Source: Rhodothermaceae bacterium (GTDB lineage Bacteria; Bacteroidota; Rhodothermia; Rhodothermales; Rubricoccaceae). From it: a stretch of DNA of 12,352 nucleotides. The position numbers were made by a program, and so were the translations under genes. Where the stretch lies: NCBI GenBank assembly GCA_013003465.1, contig JABDIZ010000397.1:1-12352 (forward strand), given 5' to 3'. This document shows positions 4,596 through 11,424 of this stretch, piece after piece. Position 1 is the first letter of the stretch. Every line of letters begins with the position of its first letter. The notes beneath the pieces are model-generated. The model made no database searches, was not told the origin of the DNA, and saw only the letters and a list, made by a program, of their open reading frames with translations.

Positions 4596-6833
4596 TCAGG
4601 CTACTGTGCCGACTATGTGTTCGCAGCGAGGGCAGCGCGTTTCTTGTGCTCCGTCGCGTCGGGTGTGTCGGTTGAGGTGCGTATGGCCGCAGGAGGGGCA
4701 GGGTTGGACAAGCGGTTCAGCCCACTGCGCGTACTTACAGCCCGGATAGGCCGTGCAGCCCCAGAACGTCGCTCCCTTTTTCGTGCGGCGGGGGAGCAGG
4801 TGCCCCTCGCCGCATGACGGGCAACGGACGGAAGTTTTCGGGTCCAGATGGACGCGCGTTCCCCGGCAGCCCGGGAAGCCCGTGCAGCCCCAGAATGCGC
4901 CCGACGGGCCGTTGCGGAGTGCCATCGGGCGCCCGCAGTCTGGACACTGGGGGACTGCGTCATCGGGTGAGCGAGGGGTCGGGTGATCGGACGCTCGGCC
5001 GGTGCTATCCCGTCCCGTGTTGCTTCCCCGCTGTCTTCCGCTCTCTGTCTTCTGGCCTCGGAGTTGCCCTTCCGCCGTGCGGACGGCCGCGAGCAATCGG
5101 TCACGGTAGAAGGGAGCGAGGGCATCGTGGTAGCGGAGGCCACCGGAGGCGATCTGGTCGAGTTGCGTTTCCATCTCGGCGGTGAAGCCGAGGTCGAAGA
5201 GCGTGGGAAAGTGGTGGACGAGGAGATCGCAGACGCGCAGGCCGAGGTCGGTGGCGTGCAGCTTGCGCGCCTTGAGGTCCACGTAGCCGCGCTGCTGGAC
5301 CGTGGCCAGGGTCTGGCTGTAGGTGCTCGGCCGCCCGATGCCTTGGCTTTCGAGCGCCTTGACGAGCGAGGCCTCGGTGTAGCGCGGGGGCGGCTTGGTC
5401 TGATGCGCCTTGGCCTCCAGTTCGGCCAGCGTCACAGGGAGGCCCGGCTTGAGCGAGCGGGGGAGCGCCTGCGCCGGACGATCCGCAGCGGTCTTCTTTT
5501 TCTCGTCCACGTCGGGCTCTTCGTAGAGCTGCCGGTAGCCGCGGAAGCGGACAACCTCGCCCATGGCGCGGAAGACGAAGCGGTCCTCCGTGTCGGCCAC
5601 ATCACACACCGTCCGGTCCACGACAGCCGCCGCCATCTGGCTGGCGACCGTCCGGTAGTAGATCAACCGGTAGAGTGCGAACTGCTCGGTTGTCAAATAC
5701 TTGCGGAGGGTTTTCGGCGTGCGCGTGAACGCGGTCGGGCGGATGGCCTCGTGCGCCTCTTGCGCGTTCGTGACCTTCTTGCCGTGCGCGTGTGGCTTCG
5801 GCGGCAGGTACTCGGTGCCGAGGTCACGGGCGATCAGGTCGCGGAGCGCGGCAATGGCCTCATCGGCGAGGCGCGTCGAGTCGGTGCGCATGTACGTGAT
5901 GAGCCCGATGCTCTCGCCGTCGGCCAGTTCCACGCCCTCGTAGAGTTGCTGCGCCACGCGCATGGTCTGTTTCGGACTCAGGCGGAGCTGTACGCTCGCG
6001 GCCTGCTGAAGCGTCGAAGTCGTGAACGGGGGCGGCGGCTTTTTTCGGAGGGTCTTGGTCTCGATCGAGCGTACGCGATACATCGCCTGCCGAAGCAGGC
6101 TCGCCAGCCCGTCGGCTTCGTCCTGCGTGGAGAGCACCTGCTGGACGCCCTTCTCATTCGGTCCACCGATGCGCTTGCCGAAGGCCTCGCGGAGCGTCGC
6201 CTGAAAGGGCTCGCGGTCCGGCGTCTCGAACGTGGCGTCGAGGGAGAAGTAGTCCTGCGGTGTGAAGTCGGCGATGGCGCGCTCGCGCTCGACGACGAGA
6301 CGGAGGGCGGCCGTTTGCACGCGTCCGGCCGAGAGTCCGGCGGGCGCTTCACCGCCACCGGCCCGGGCGGCGCGCCAGAGGAACGGCGAGACCGTGTAGC
6401 CCACGAGGCGGTCCATCACGCGGCGGGCCTGCTGCGCATCTACGAGCTTGTCATCGACGGCGCGCGGGTGCTGCACGGCCTGCCGAATCGCTTCGGGCGT
6501 GACTTCCTGAAACGTGACCCGCGCGATGCTTTTGTTCTTCCGCTTGAGTGCGTCCTGCAGATGCCAGGCGATGATCTCACCCTCCCGGTCGGGGTCGGTG
6601 GCGAGGAGGACTTCGTCGGCCTGTGCGGCGGCTTTGCGGAGGTCGGTGAGCGTCTTTTTCTTCTGGCTGAGGGTCTCGTAGCTTGGCCGGAAGCTCTCCT
6701 CCACATCGACGCCCATCTCCTTGGGCGGCAGATCGCGGACGTGGCCGAGGGAGGCCCGCACGCGATAGCCTGCGCCGAGATAGCGCTGGATCGTCTTCGC
6801 CTTGGCCGGACTCTCGACGATGACCAGTTTCAT
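4596..6833 (-). CDS. topA: DNA topoisomerase I (type IA) with three zinc ribbons
   Basis: This enzyme relaxes negative supercoils by cutting one DNA strand through a 5'-phosphotyrosine. Its 745 residues begin with the Toprim domain (MKLVIVESPAKAKTI, E7; acidic triad in DPDREGE, D80/D82/E84). LSAGRVQTAALRLVVERE follows at about 168-184. The active-site Tyr is Y314 in LITYMRTDST, with Arg two residues later. The C-terminal tail carries three C4 zinc ribbons: C630/C633/C650/C656, C671/C674/C693/C699 and C712/C715/C734/C737. The third has a CxxC second half instead of the longer CxxxxxC spacing of the first two. Start at 6833 gives the canonical N-terminus; no Shine-Dalgarno is present. ybeY ends 57 bases upstream on the same strand. 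The long open frame on the opposite strand is a shadow. Confidence 0.97.
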   Translation of the reverse strand: MKLVIVESPAKAKTIQRYLGAGYRVRASLGHVRDLPPKEMGVDVEESFRPSYETLSQKKKTLTDLRKAAAQADEVLLATDPDREGEIIAWHLQDALKRKNKSIARVTFQEVTPEAIRQAVQHPRAVDDKLVDAQQARRVMDRLVGYTVSPFLWRAARAGGGEAPAGLSAGRVQTAALRLVVERERAIADFTPQDYFSLDATFETPDREPFQATLREAFGKRIGGPNEKGVQQVLSTQDEADGLASLLRQAMYRVRSIETKTLRKKPPPPFTTSTLQQAASVQLRLSPKQTMRVAQQLYEGVELADGESIGLITYMRTDSTRLADEAIAALRDLIARDLGTEYLPPKPHAHGKKVTNAQEAHEAIRPTAFTRTPKTLRKYLTTEQFALYRLIYYRTVASQMAAAVVDRTVCDVADTEDRFVFRAMGEVVRFRGYRQLYEEPDVDEKKKTAADRPAQALPRSLKPGLPVTLAELEAKAHQTKPPPRYTEASLVKALESQGIGRPSTYSQTLATVQQRGYVDLKARKLHATDLGLRVCDLLVHHFPTLFDLGFTAEMETQLDQIASGGLRYHDALAPFYRDRLLAAVRTAEGQLRGQKTESGRQRGSNTGRDSTGRASDHPTPRSPDDAVPQCPDCGRPMALRNGPSGAFWGCTGFPGCRGTRVHLDPKTSVRCPSCGEGHLLPRRTKKGATFWGCTAYPGCKYAQWAEPLVQPCPSCGHTHLNRHTRRDGAQETRCPRCEHIVGTVA

Positions 6834-6841
6834 GGGGGAGG

Positions 6842-6894
6842 GTGATTGGTGAGGGTCGATTGGCGAGGTAAGGCTCGCTCGAATCGCTAATCAC
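6842..6894. repeat. Nested imperfect inverted repeat between ybeY and topA
   Basis: GTGATT (6842-6847) pairs with AATCAC (6889-6894), which runs over the ybeY stop codon. Inside, CGATT/AATCG (6857-6861 with 6882-6886) and GCGAG/CTCGC (6863-6867 with 6874-6878) extend the stem with internal loops. Near-repeats of GATTGG occur in the left arm. It is probably an mRNA hairpin or short intergenic repeat that could set the ybeY/topA transcript ratio. A terminator is not supported because no T-tract follows. Confidence 0.35.
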
Positions 6895-7337
6895 GCGTCG
6901 CCTAAATATCGGTCTTCCAGCGCGCGCATCCGGGCTCGCTCGGTGTCAGTAGCATCGTCGTAGCCCATCAGGTGCAGGAGGCCGTGGATAACGTAGCGAA
7001 GCACTTCCTGCTCGAATGTGGCGCCGAACTCTTCGGCACGTTCGGCGGCGGTGTCGAGGTCCACGTACACCTCGCCGTCTACGAGGCGCTGCGCGGGCGC
7101 GGCTTCATCGAGGACGAAAGAGACGACATCGGTTTCGTAGTTGTGCCCGAGCCACTCGCGGTTGAGGTCGTGGACGGTGGTGTGATCCGTCAGCACGACG
7201 TTCAATTCGCGGATCGTAACCCCTTCGCCTTCGACGGTCCGCTCAATGGCTGCTCGTACGGTCTCCTCCTCCAGGGAGCACGTCGGATGGACCTGATGGA
7301 TGGCGACGGGATTGGGTGTAGAGTCCCGATCTCCCAT
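6891..7337 (-). CDS. ybeY: Endoribonuclease YbeY (rRNA maturation factor)
   Basis: This metal-dependent endoribonuclease of the UPF0054 family matures 16S rRNA 3' ends and takes part in ribosome quality control. The 148 residues match the usual length of about 150. LNREWLGHNYETDVVSFVLDE (about 58-78, broken here by no gap) is the conserved central region. HGLLHLMGYDD (118-128) is the metal site: H118 and H122 are kept, but the third ligand, His in the canonical HGxLHLxGYDH, is Asp (D128). Asp here is, as I recall, common in Bacteroidota YbeY proteins, so it points to lineage rather than loss of function. Start at 7337 lies 3 bases after the stop of the upstream 147-residue gene, so translation is probably coupled. 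topA follows downstream. Confidence 0.93.
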   Translation of the reverse strand: MGDRDSTPNPVAIHQVHPTCSLEEETVRAAIERTVEGEGVTIRELNVVLTDHTTVHDLNREWLGHNYETDVVSFVLDEAAPAQRLVDGEVYVDLDTAAERAEEFGATFEQEVLRYVIHGLLHLMGYDDATDTERARMRALEDRYLGDA

Positions 7338-7340
7338 TTC

Positions 7341-7784
7341 CTACTCAAACAGCGGCTCGCTCATCGAGAGGGCGACGGCGCTCATCATGATCTCGGGCGG
7401 GAGCTGCGTAAAGTCGGCCGAGAGCAGCTTTTCCGAGACGTTGGCGTAGAGCGAGCAGCCTGCCTCGCGCTCGACGACGAGGCCGCTCACGCGGCCACCC
7501 TGCCGGGCGAAGAAGATGACCTCGCCCAGGTCTTCGGAGGCGACGAAGCCCGTCACGCCCTGCAGTTGCAGGAACGCGTTGGCGCCGTAGACGGATACGA
7601 GGGCGGTCTTCTCTGCATCCACGCCGTCCGGTAGCGTGATCTCCGGCGTCACTTCCACAGCCAGCCGTCGCCCGCTGGGTGCGTGCGCAAGGGCAAAGCG
7701 GACCGTTGCGCCTTCCTGCTCGGCAGGTGCGCCTAGCGCCGTCGCAAGGCGCTCGAAGTCAGCGGAGGAAAACGGAGCGGCCAT
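7341..7784 (-). CDS. Uncharacterised 147-residue protein upstream of ybeY
   Basis: I do not recognise a family. The protein is soluble-looking, with no signal peptide or membrane helix, and acidic. Alternating hydrophobic stretches suggest mostly beta structure in the middle (VRFALAHA, RLAVEVTPEITL, TALVSVYGANAFLQLQGV, EVIFFARQGG, VSGLVVEREAG), with a helical N-terminus (SSADFERLATALGA) and C-terminus (PEIMMSAVALSMSEPLFE). There is one Cys. G/C-rich third positions and the 3-base spacing to ybeY argue that it is a real, translationally linked gene. No Shine-Dalgarno is visible at the ATG at 7784. The link to ybeY hints at ribosome or RNA metabolism, but that is only guilt by association. Confidence 0.75.
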   Translation of the reverse strand: MAAPFSSADFERLATALGAPAEQEGATVRFALAHAPSGRRLAVEVTPEITLPDGVDAEKTALVSVYGANAFLQLQGVTGFVASEDLGEVIFFARQGGRVSGLVVEREAGCSLYANVSEKLLSADFTQLPPEIMMSAVALSMSEPLFE

Positions 7785-7821
7785 CAGAAGAGGTCAGGGG
7801 CGTGGAGCCGTAAGGTACGAC

Positions 7822-7919
7822 GGGGGCAGGAGGGGAAGAGGAGGGAAAGAAAGGAGGGAGGAGAGAGAAGCGGTAGGATAGCCCCCGCTTTCCTTTCTCT
7901 CCTGTCTGCCCTCTTTCTC
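7822..7919 (-). terminator. Purine/pyrimidine imperfect hairpin downstream of the DUF2723 gene
   Basis: The 145-base gap after the DUF2723 stop holds a 43-base uninterrupted purine run (7828-7870), then a spacer and a pyrimidine-rich stretch (7888-7919). In the minus-strand transcript AAGCGG pairs with CCGCTT, GGAGAG with CTCTCC and GGGCAG with CTGCCC across internal loops, and a C/U-rich tail follows. This fits an imperfect terminator of the DUF2723 transcript. It could also be a leader structure for the next gene or a triplex-prone tract. The composition is certain; the function is not. Confidence 0.45.
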
Positions 7920-7929
7920 GGTTCTCCAA

Positions 7930-10860
7930 CTAACTGCCCTCGTCCACAGGAGCGGGAGCGAGCGCGGTCTCCGCTTCCCGGCGCAGTTCCTCAGGGGTGA
8001 TGCGGAAGGACGGATCGTTGGTGGCCTCGGCGATGCGATCATAGAACTCGGAGGCGGCGTCGTAGGCTTGCGTCCGCATGTAGGCGATCTGGATGAAGCG
8101 GATGTACTGCGCCGCTTCGTCTTGCTGCGCCGTCGTTCGGGCGCTCTCCAGCGCATTGATGGCGTAGTCCTCGGCCATTGGCTTGAGCGTGTTCACCACA
8201 CCCGCCGTGTCGCCCATCGCCTCATAGGCCTGGGCCGTGAGGATCAGCGAGAGGTAGCTCGGCGGGATCACCTCCGGGCTGACCTCCTCGTTGACGCGCT
8301 GCAAGAGGGCGCGCGCTTCCTCCGTGCGCCCCTGCTCCACCATGCCGACCGCTGCTGCGGCGAACACGCGGCGGTACGTGTCGCCCATGTTGCGGCTGTT
8401 CTGGTCGTAGTACACATCGGGGTCAGCGAGGCCGCGGAACTGGTAGTTGGCGAAGCGCCGCAGCGAGATCTCCGGGACGACGCGGCCATCCGGTCCACCG
8501 TCCGTGCGGAAGGGGAGCACGCGGCGCGCGAGGCCTTCGTCCTGGAAGAACGGCTGGAGGTTCAACTCCGAGTCGCTGGCGACGGTCGAGGCGAAGTAGA
8601 TGGGGCGCGGCCAGCCCTGGCGCGCGTTTTCCTGAATGATGCTCAGCGAGGCCAGGTCGGAGACATAGAGCAGGCGCCGCTCGCCGCCGAATGGACGGCC
8701 TTCAAGGCGCCACGTCATGGACGAGCCGATGCCCGTCGTGTCGGCCAGTTCGCGGATCGTTTCGTCTACGAAGCGCTCGGGGTTGACCGGCAGCGTGATG
8801 TCGGTCGGCTGGTAGTTGTAGGCCGGGCGGATGTTGGCGATCTCGTCGTCGCTCAGCGTCATCGGGATCGGCGGGGAGTCGAGCGCCCACTGCTCCTTAA
8901 GCTGCTGGATGTACCACGCCGTGTTGAGCAGCGACAGGTTGACCACGCGCACGTCGCGGCGGACGCCCATGACGTCCTGGAGGTACCACAGCGGGTAGGT
9001 ATCGTTGTCGCCGTTGGTGAAGATGATGGCGTTCGGCGCCGTGCTCTCCAGCATGTTGCGCGCGAAGTCGGAGGCGAGGCGGCGGCCCGAGCGGTCGTGG
9101 TCGTCGAAGTTCTGCGTGAGCATCAGGCCGGGCACGGCCAGGAAGAGGACGAGCGCCATCGCCCCCGCCACCCCTTTCCGCATCGATGCAGCTTGCTCTT
9201 TGAGCGCGTCGGTCGCCAGTTCGAGCAGGCCCGTGGCGCCGAGGCCGATCCAGAGCGAGAAGGCGAAGAACGAGGCGACGTACGAGTAGTCGCGCTCACG
9301 CGGCTGGTTGGGCGGCTGGTTGAGGTACAGAATGATGCCGATGCCTGTGACAAGGAACAAGATCAGCACGGCGAAGGCCCGCCGCCAGTCGCGGATGAAG
9401 TGGAAGGCCATGCCGATCAGGCCCAGCAGCAGCGGCAGCCCGAAATACACGTTCCGGCTTGCCCGTTCGCTTGGTGATCGGAACGCCACGGTCTGCACAT
9501 CGGGGCCGATGCCCGAAATCCAGGGCGAATCCTGCACATCGCTGGCCTTCCCGGCGAACTGCCACATGAAGTAGCGGACGTACATGTGGCCGAGCTGGTA
9601 GCTCCAGAAGAAGTCCCAGTCGGAGGTGTACTGGCGGTAGACGGCCAGGTGGCTCGGCTCCTGCGACCAGCGGCGCGGCAGGAACTCCTCCTCGACCTCG
9701 GGAAAGCCTTCCTCATCCACGAGCACCTGGCCAGTCACCGGGTTGGTCCGATAGCGCCCGACCTGCCCCGTCTGCGGGTCGTAGTTGGCGCCGAAGAGCA
9801 GCGGCGTGGAGCCGTACTGTTCGCGCTTGAGGTAGCTCACGAACGCCTCGCCCGTCTCGGGGTCGTTCAGGTCGATGGGTGGGTCGGCGGCTGAGCGGAC
9901 CAGGATGATGCCGTACGTCGAGTAGCCGAGCAGGATGACGGCCAGGGAGAGCATGGCGAGGTTGGCAATCGGCATCCGCCGCCGCTGTGTGACCACCACG
10001 CCCGTTGTCACGAGCGCGACGAGCAGGAGGAAAAATAGCGTCGGCGAACCCATCGCGTCGGCCACACTCGGGAGCCACTGGATGATGCCGGGGTAGACAG
10101 CAAAGAAGATCACCGCCGCCACGACGCCCGCCACCGCGATCCCGATCCATCGGCGCAGGGGGGTCCAGTCCTCGCGGTCCACCTTGGTGAAGAACACGAC
10201 GAGCGCGACGAAGAAGAGCGCCAGCAGGTTGAGCAGGTGCACGCCGATGGCAAGGCCGAACAGGTAGGCGATCAGCAGCAGGTAGCGATCCGCCTTCAGG
10301 CCAAACGGATGCTCGCCACGGGCGCGGAGCGCGGCTTCCTCGTCCAGCGTGGCCTCGCGCCAGCGCAGGATGAGCCAGACCACGAGTGCCGTGAAGAGCA
10401 TCGAGAGGGCATAGACCTCGGCTTCGACGGCGTTGAACCAGAACGAGTCGGTCACGGCGAAGGCCAGCGCGCCGATCACGCCGCCCGCGTTGGCCGACAG
10501 GCGATCCACGCCGCTCCAGGTCTCCGGCGTGCCTTTCCAGATCCGCACCAGCCGGACGATGACGAGGTGCGTGAGCACTACCGTCACGGCACTGCCCAGC
10601 ACCGAGATGAGGTTGACCGAGAAGGCGACGGGCTCAGGCGAGACGCCACCGAAGAGGGGTGCCAGGAACGTGAAGAAGCGCCCGAGCAGGATGTAGAATG
10701 GTGCGCCGGGCGGGTGCATGACCTGCAGCCGGTAGACACTGGCGATGAACTCGCCGGAGTCCCAGAAGGGCGCCGTCTCTGCCATCGTGAGCAGGTAGAT
10801 GACGAGCGCGTAGAGGAACACGCCCGCTGCTACGAGGCGATCAATCAGTTTGCCGTTCAT
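7930..10860 (-). CDS. DUF2723 / TMEM260-like membrane glycosyltransferase (GT-C fold)
   Basis: This is a large polytopic membrane protein of the DUF2723 family. The human member TMEM260 is a protein O-mannosyltransferase, so a sugar transfer from a lipid donor to exported proteins is the likely, unproven role. The 976 residues start with helix 9-27 and then FWDSGEFIASVYRLQVMHPPGAP, cut here to its keys: D34 and E37 of the DSGE motif in the first periplasmic loop, where GT-C enzymes keep catalytic acids, and H49-P-P-G. Many further helices run to about residue 575. A soluble region follows with IFTNGDNDTYPLWYLQDV (about 611-628), and the last 110 or so residues look like TPR helices (EQGRTEEARALLQRV, YEAMGDTAGVVNTL). 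The frame is open to 11031, but family-like sequence starts at the ATG at 10860. No Shine-Dalgarno is seen. Confidence 0.85.
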   Translation of the reverse strand: MNGKLIDRLVAAGVFLYALVIYLLTMAETAPFWDSGEFIASVYRLQVMHPPGAPFYILLGRFFTFLAPLFGGVSPEPVAFSVNLISVLGSAVTVVLTHLVIVRLVRIWKGTPETWSGVDRLSANAGGVIGALAFAVTDSFWFNAVEAEVYALSMLFTALVVWLILRWREATLDEEAALRARGEHPFGLKADRYLLLIAYLFGLAIGVHLLNLLALFFVALVVFFTKVDREDWTPLRRWIGIAVAGVVAAVIFFAVYPGIIQWLPSVADAMGSPTLFFLLLVALVTTGVVVTQRRRMPIANLAMLSLAVILLGYSTYGIILVRSAADPPIDLNDPETGEAFVSYLKREQYGSTPLLFGANYDPQTGQVGRYRTNPVTGQVLVDEEGFPEVEEEFLPRRWSQEPSHLAVYRQYTSDWDFFWSYQLGHMYVRYFMWQFAGKASDVQDSPWISGIGPDVQTVAFRSPSERASRNVYFGLPLLLGLIGMAFHFIRDWRRAFAVLILFLVTGIGIILYLNQPPNQPRERDYSYVASFFAFSLWIGLGATGLLELATDALKEQAASMRKGVAGAMALVLFLAVPGLMLTQNFDDHDRSGRRLASDFARNMLESTAPNAIIFTNGDNDTYPLWYLQDVMGVRRDVRVVNLSLLNTAWYIQQLKEQWALDSPPIPMTLSDDEIANIRPAYNYQPTDITLPVNPERFVDETIRELADTTGIGSSMTWRLEGRPFGGERRLLYVSDLASLSIIQENARQGWPRPIYFASTVASDSELNLQPFFQDEGLARRVLPFRTDGGPDGRVVPEISLRRFANYQFRGLADPDVYYDQNSRNMGDTYRRVFAAAAVGMVEQGRTEEARALLQRVNEEVSPEVIPPSYLSLILTAQAYEAMGDTAGVVNTLKPMAEDYAINALESARTTAQQDEAAQYIRFIQIAYMRTQAYDAASEFYDRIAEATNDPSFRITPEELRREAETALAPAPVDEGS

Positions 10861-10933
10861 GCCGTCGGGTTTAGTCGTCAGGGGCGCAGCAAGAGGTCGG
10901 TTCTTCAGGCGCCAGAGCCTCGGAAAATACCAC

Positions 10934-10969
10934 CGCGGTGACTGCTTCTGAGAAACGAACATCACCGCG
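10934..10969. repeat. Inverted repeat upstream of the DUF2723 gene
   Basis: CGCGGTGA (10934-10941) and TCACCGCG (10962-10969) form an 8-bp perfect stem with a 20-base loop. The left arm also sits in the self-complementary CACCGCGGTG (10931-10940). It lies about 75-110 bases before the DUF2723 start, so it could be a leader hairpin or a paired operator. Confidence 0.4.
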
Positions 10970-11067
10970 CAGGATTGCCTCATGTCGAGGGGGCGCCGGC
11001 TCGCTGCACAGCCGAGAATCCAACGGCGCATTTGAGCAGACTGGGCTCAGGCCTTTATCGTAATTCC

Positions 11068-11104
11068 ACGCAAGGCGTCTGCCGAAAAAAATGTGGCCTT
11101 GCGT
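11068..11104. repeat. Inverted repeat with A-rich loop in the divergent gap
   Basis: ACGCAAGGC (11068-11076) pairs perfectly with GCCTTGCGT (11096-11104). The 19-base loop contains seven A in a row (11085-11091). It may be a regulator binding site or a transcript hairpin. Confidence 0.4.
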
Positions 11105-11155
11105 AGCCTTCAGGGTCATTCCTCAGCGAATCCTCAGAGTCGATGGGGTCTTCAC

Positions 11156-11178
11156 CTGGGGGTAGGGAATTCCCCCAG
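11156..11178. repeat. Inverted repeat containing GTAG and GGGAATTCCC
   Basis: CTGGGGG (11156-11162) pairs with CCCCCAG (11172-11178). Inside, GTAG (11162-11165) runs into the 10-bp palindrome GGGAATTCCC (11165-11174), an arrangement reminiscent of the two GTAG-headed palindromes elsewhere in the window, though much shorter. Confidence 0.4.
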
Positions 11179-11225
11179 TGCTTCCTCATCTGCTTCTCAA
11201 GGAATGGGCGGGGACAGTGCACAGT

Positions 11226-11238
11226 TTCCGCTGCGGAA
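11226..11238. promoter_or_regulatory. 13-base palindrome, operator-like
   Basis: TTCCGC-T-GCGGAA is perfectly symmetrical around 11232. Its size and symmetry resemble a site for a dimeric regulator, about 190 bases before the cytochrome gene. Chance is possible at this length. Confidence 0.25.
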
Positions 11239-11424
11239 GTGCCCTTGGTCTGCGGTCGGATTCTCCCCGGTTGGATTCCGCCGAGGTTCCAATAGTGAGA
11301 AGAAAACGAATTCGGTTGAGTCGGGCCGCCCACCGGCCGATCTCACCTAGGGCGCTTTGTGCTAGGGCCGGGCCGCCGCCCTCACCGCCATCGCTATTTT
11401 CCCGCCAGCTGCCCACCACCAGCT

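Larger units (their letters stand above)
10861..11424. other. 564-base divergent intergenic region with several palindromes
   Basis: This region separates the minus-strand DUF2723 gene from the plus-strand cytochrome gene and must carry both promoters. I see no convincing gene: the open frames here are short, overlap each other on both strands and lack domain-like sequence. It is less GC-rich than its surroundings, with stretches such as GAAAAAAATG. It holds at least four inverted repeats, listed separately where clear. I cannot name either promoter with confidence. Confidence 0.6.

Noticed and set aside
4983..6845. 620-residue open frame on the plus strand opposite topA
   Set aside because: It mirrors topA, which has all catalytic and zinc motifs; the antisense translation has no recognisable motif.
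8068..9477. 469-residue open frame on the plus strand opposite the DUF2723 gene
   Set aside because: It is a shadow of a well-supported gene, with repetitive Arg/Val/Glu/His-rich sequence.
10861..11031. 57-residue N-terminal extension of the DUF2723 protein
   Set aside because: The sequence is Arg-rich and unlike the family; the ATG at 10860 lies just before the first helix and the DSGE motif.
11055..11350. Short open frames on both strands in the divergent gap (about 85-92 residues)
   Set aside because: They overlap each other on opposite strands, span several palindromes, and have neither ribosome binding sites nor domain-like sequence.
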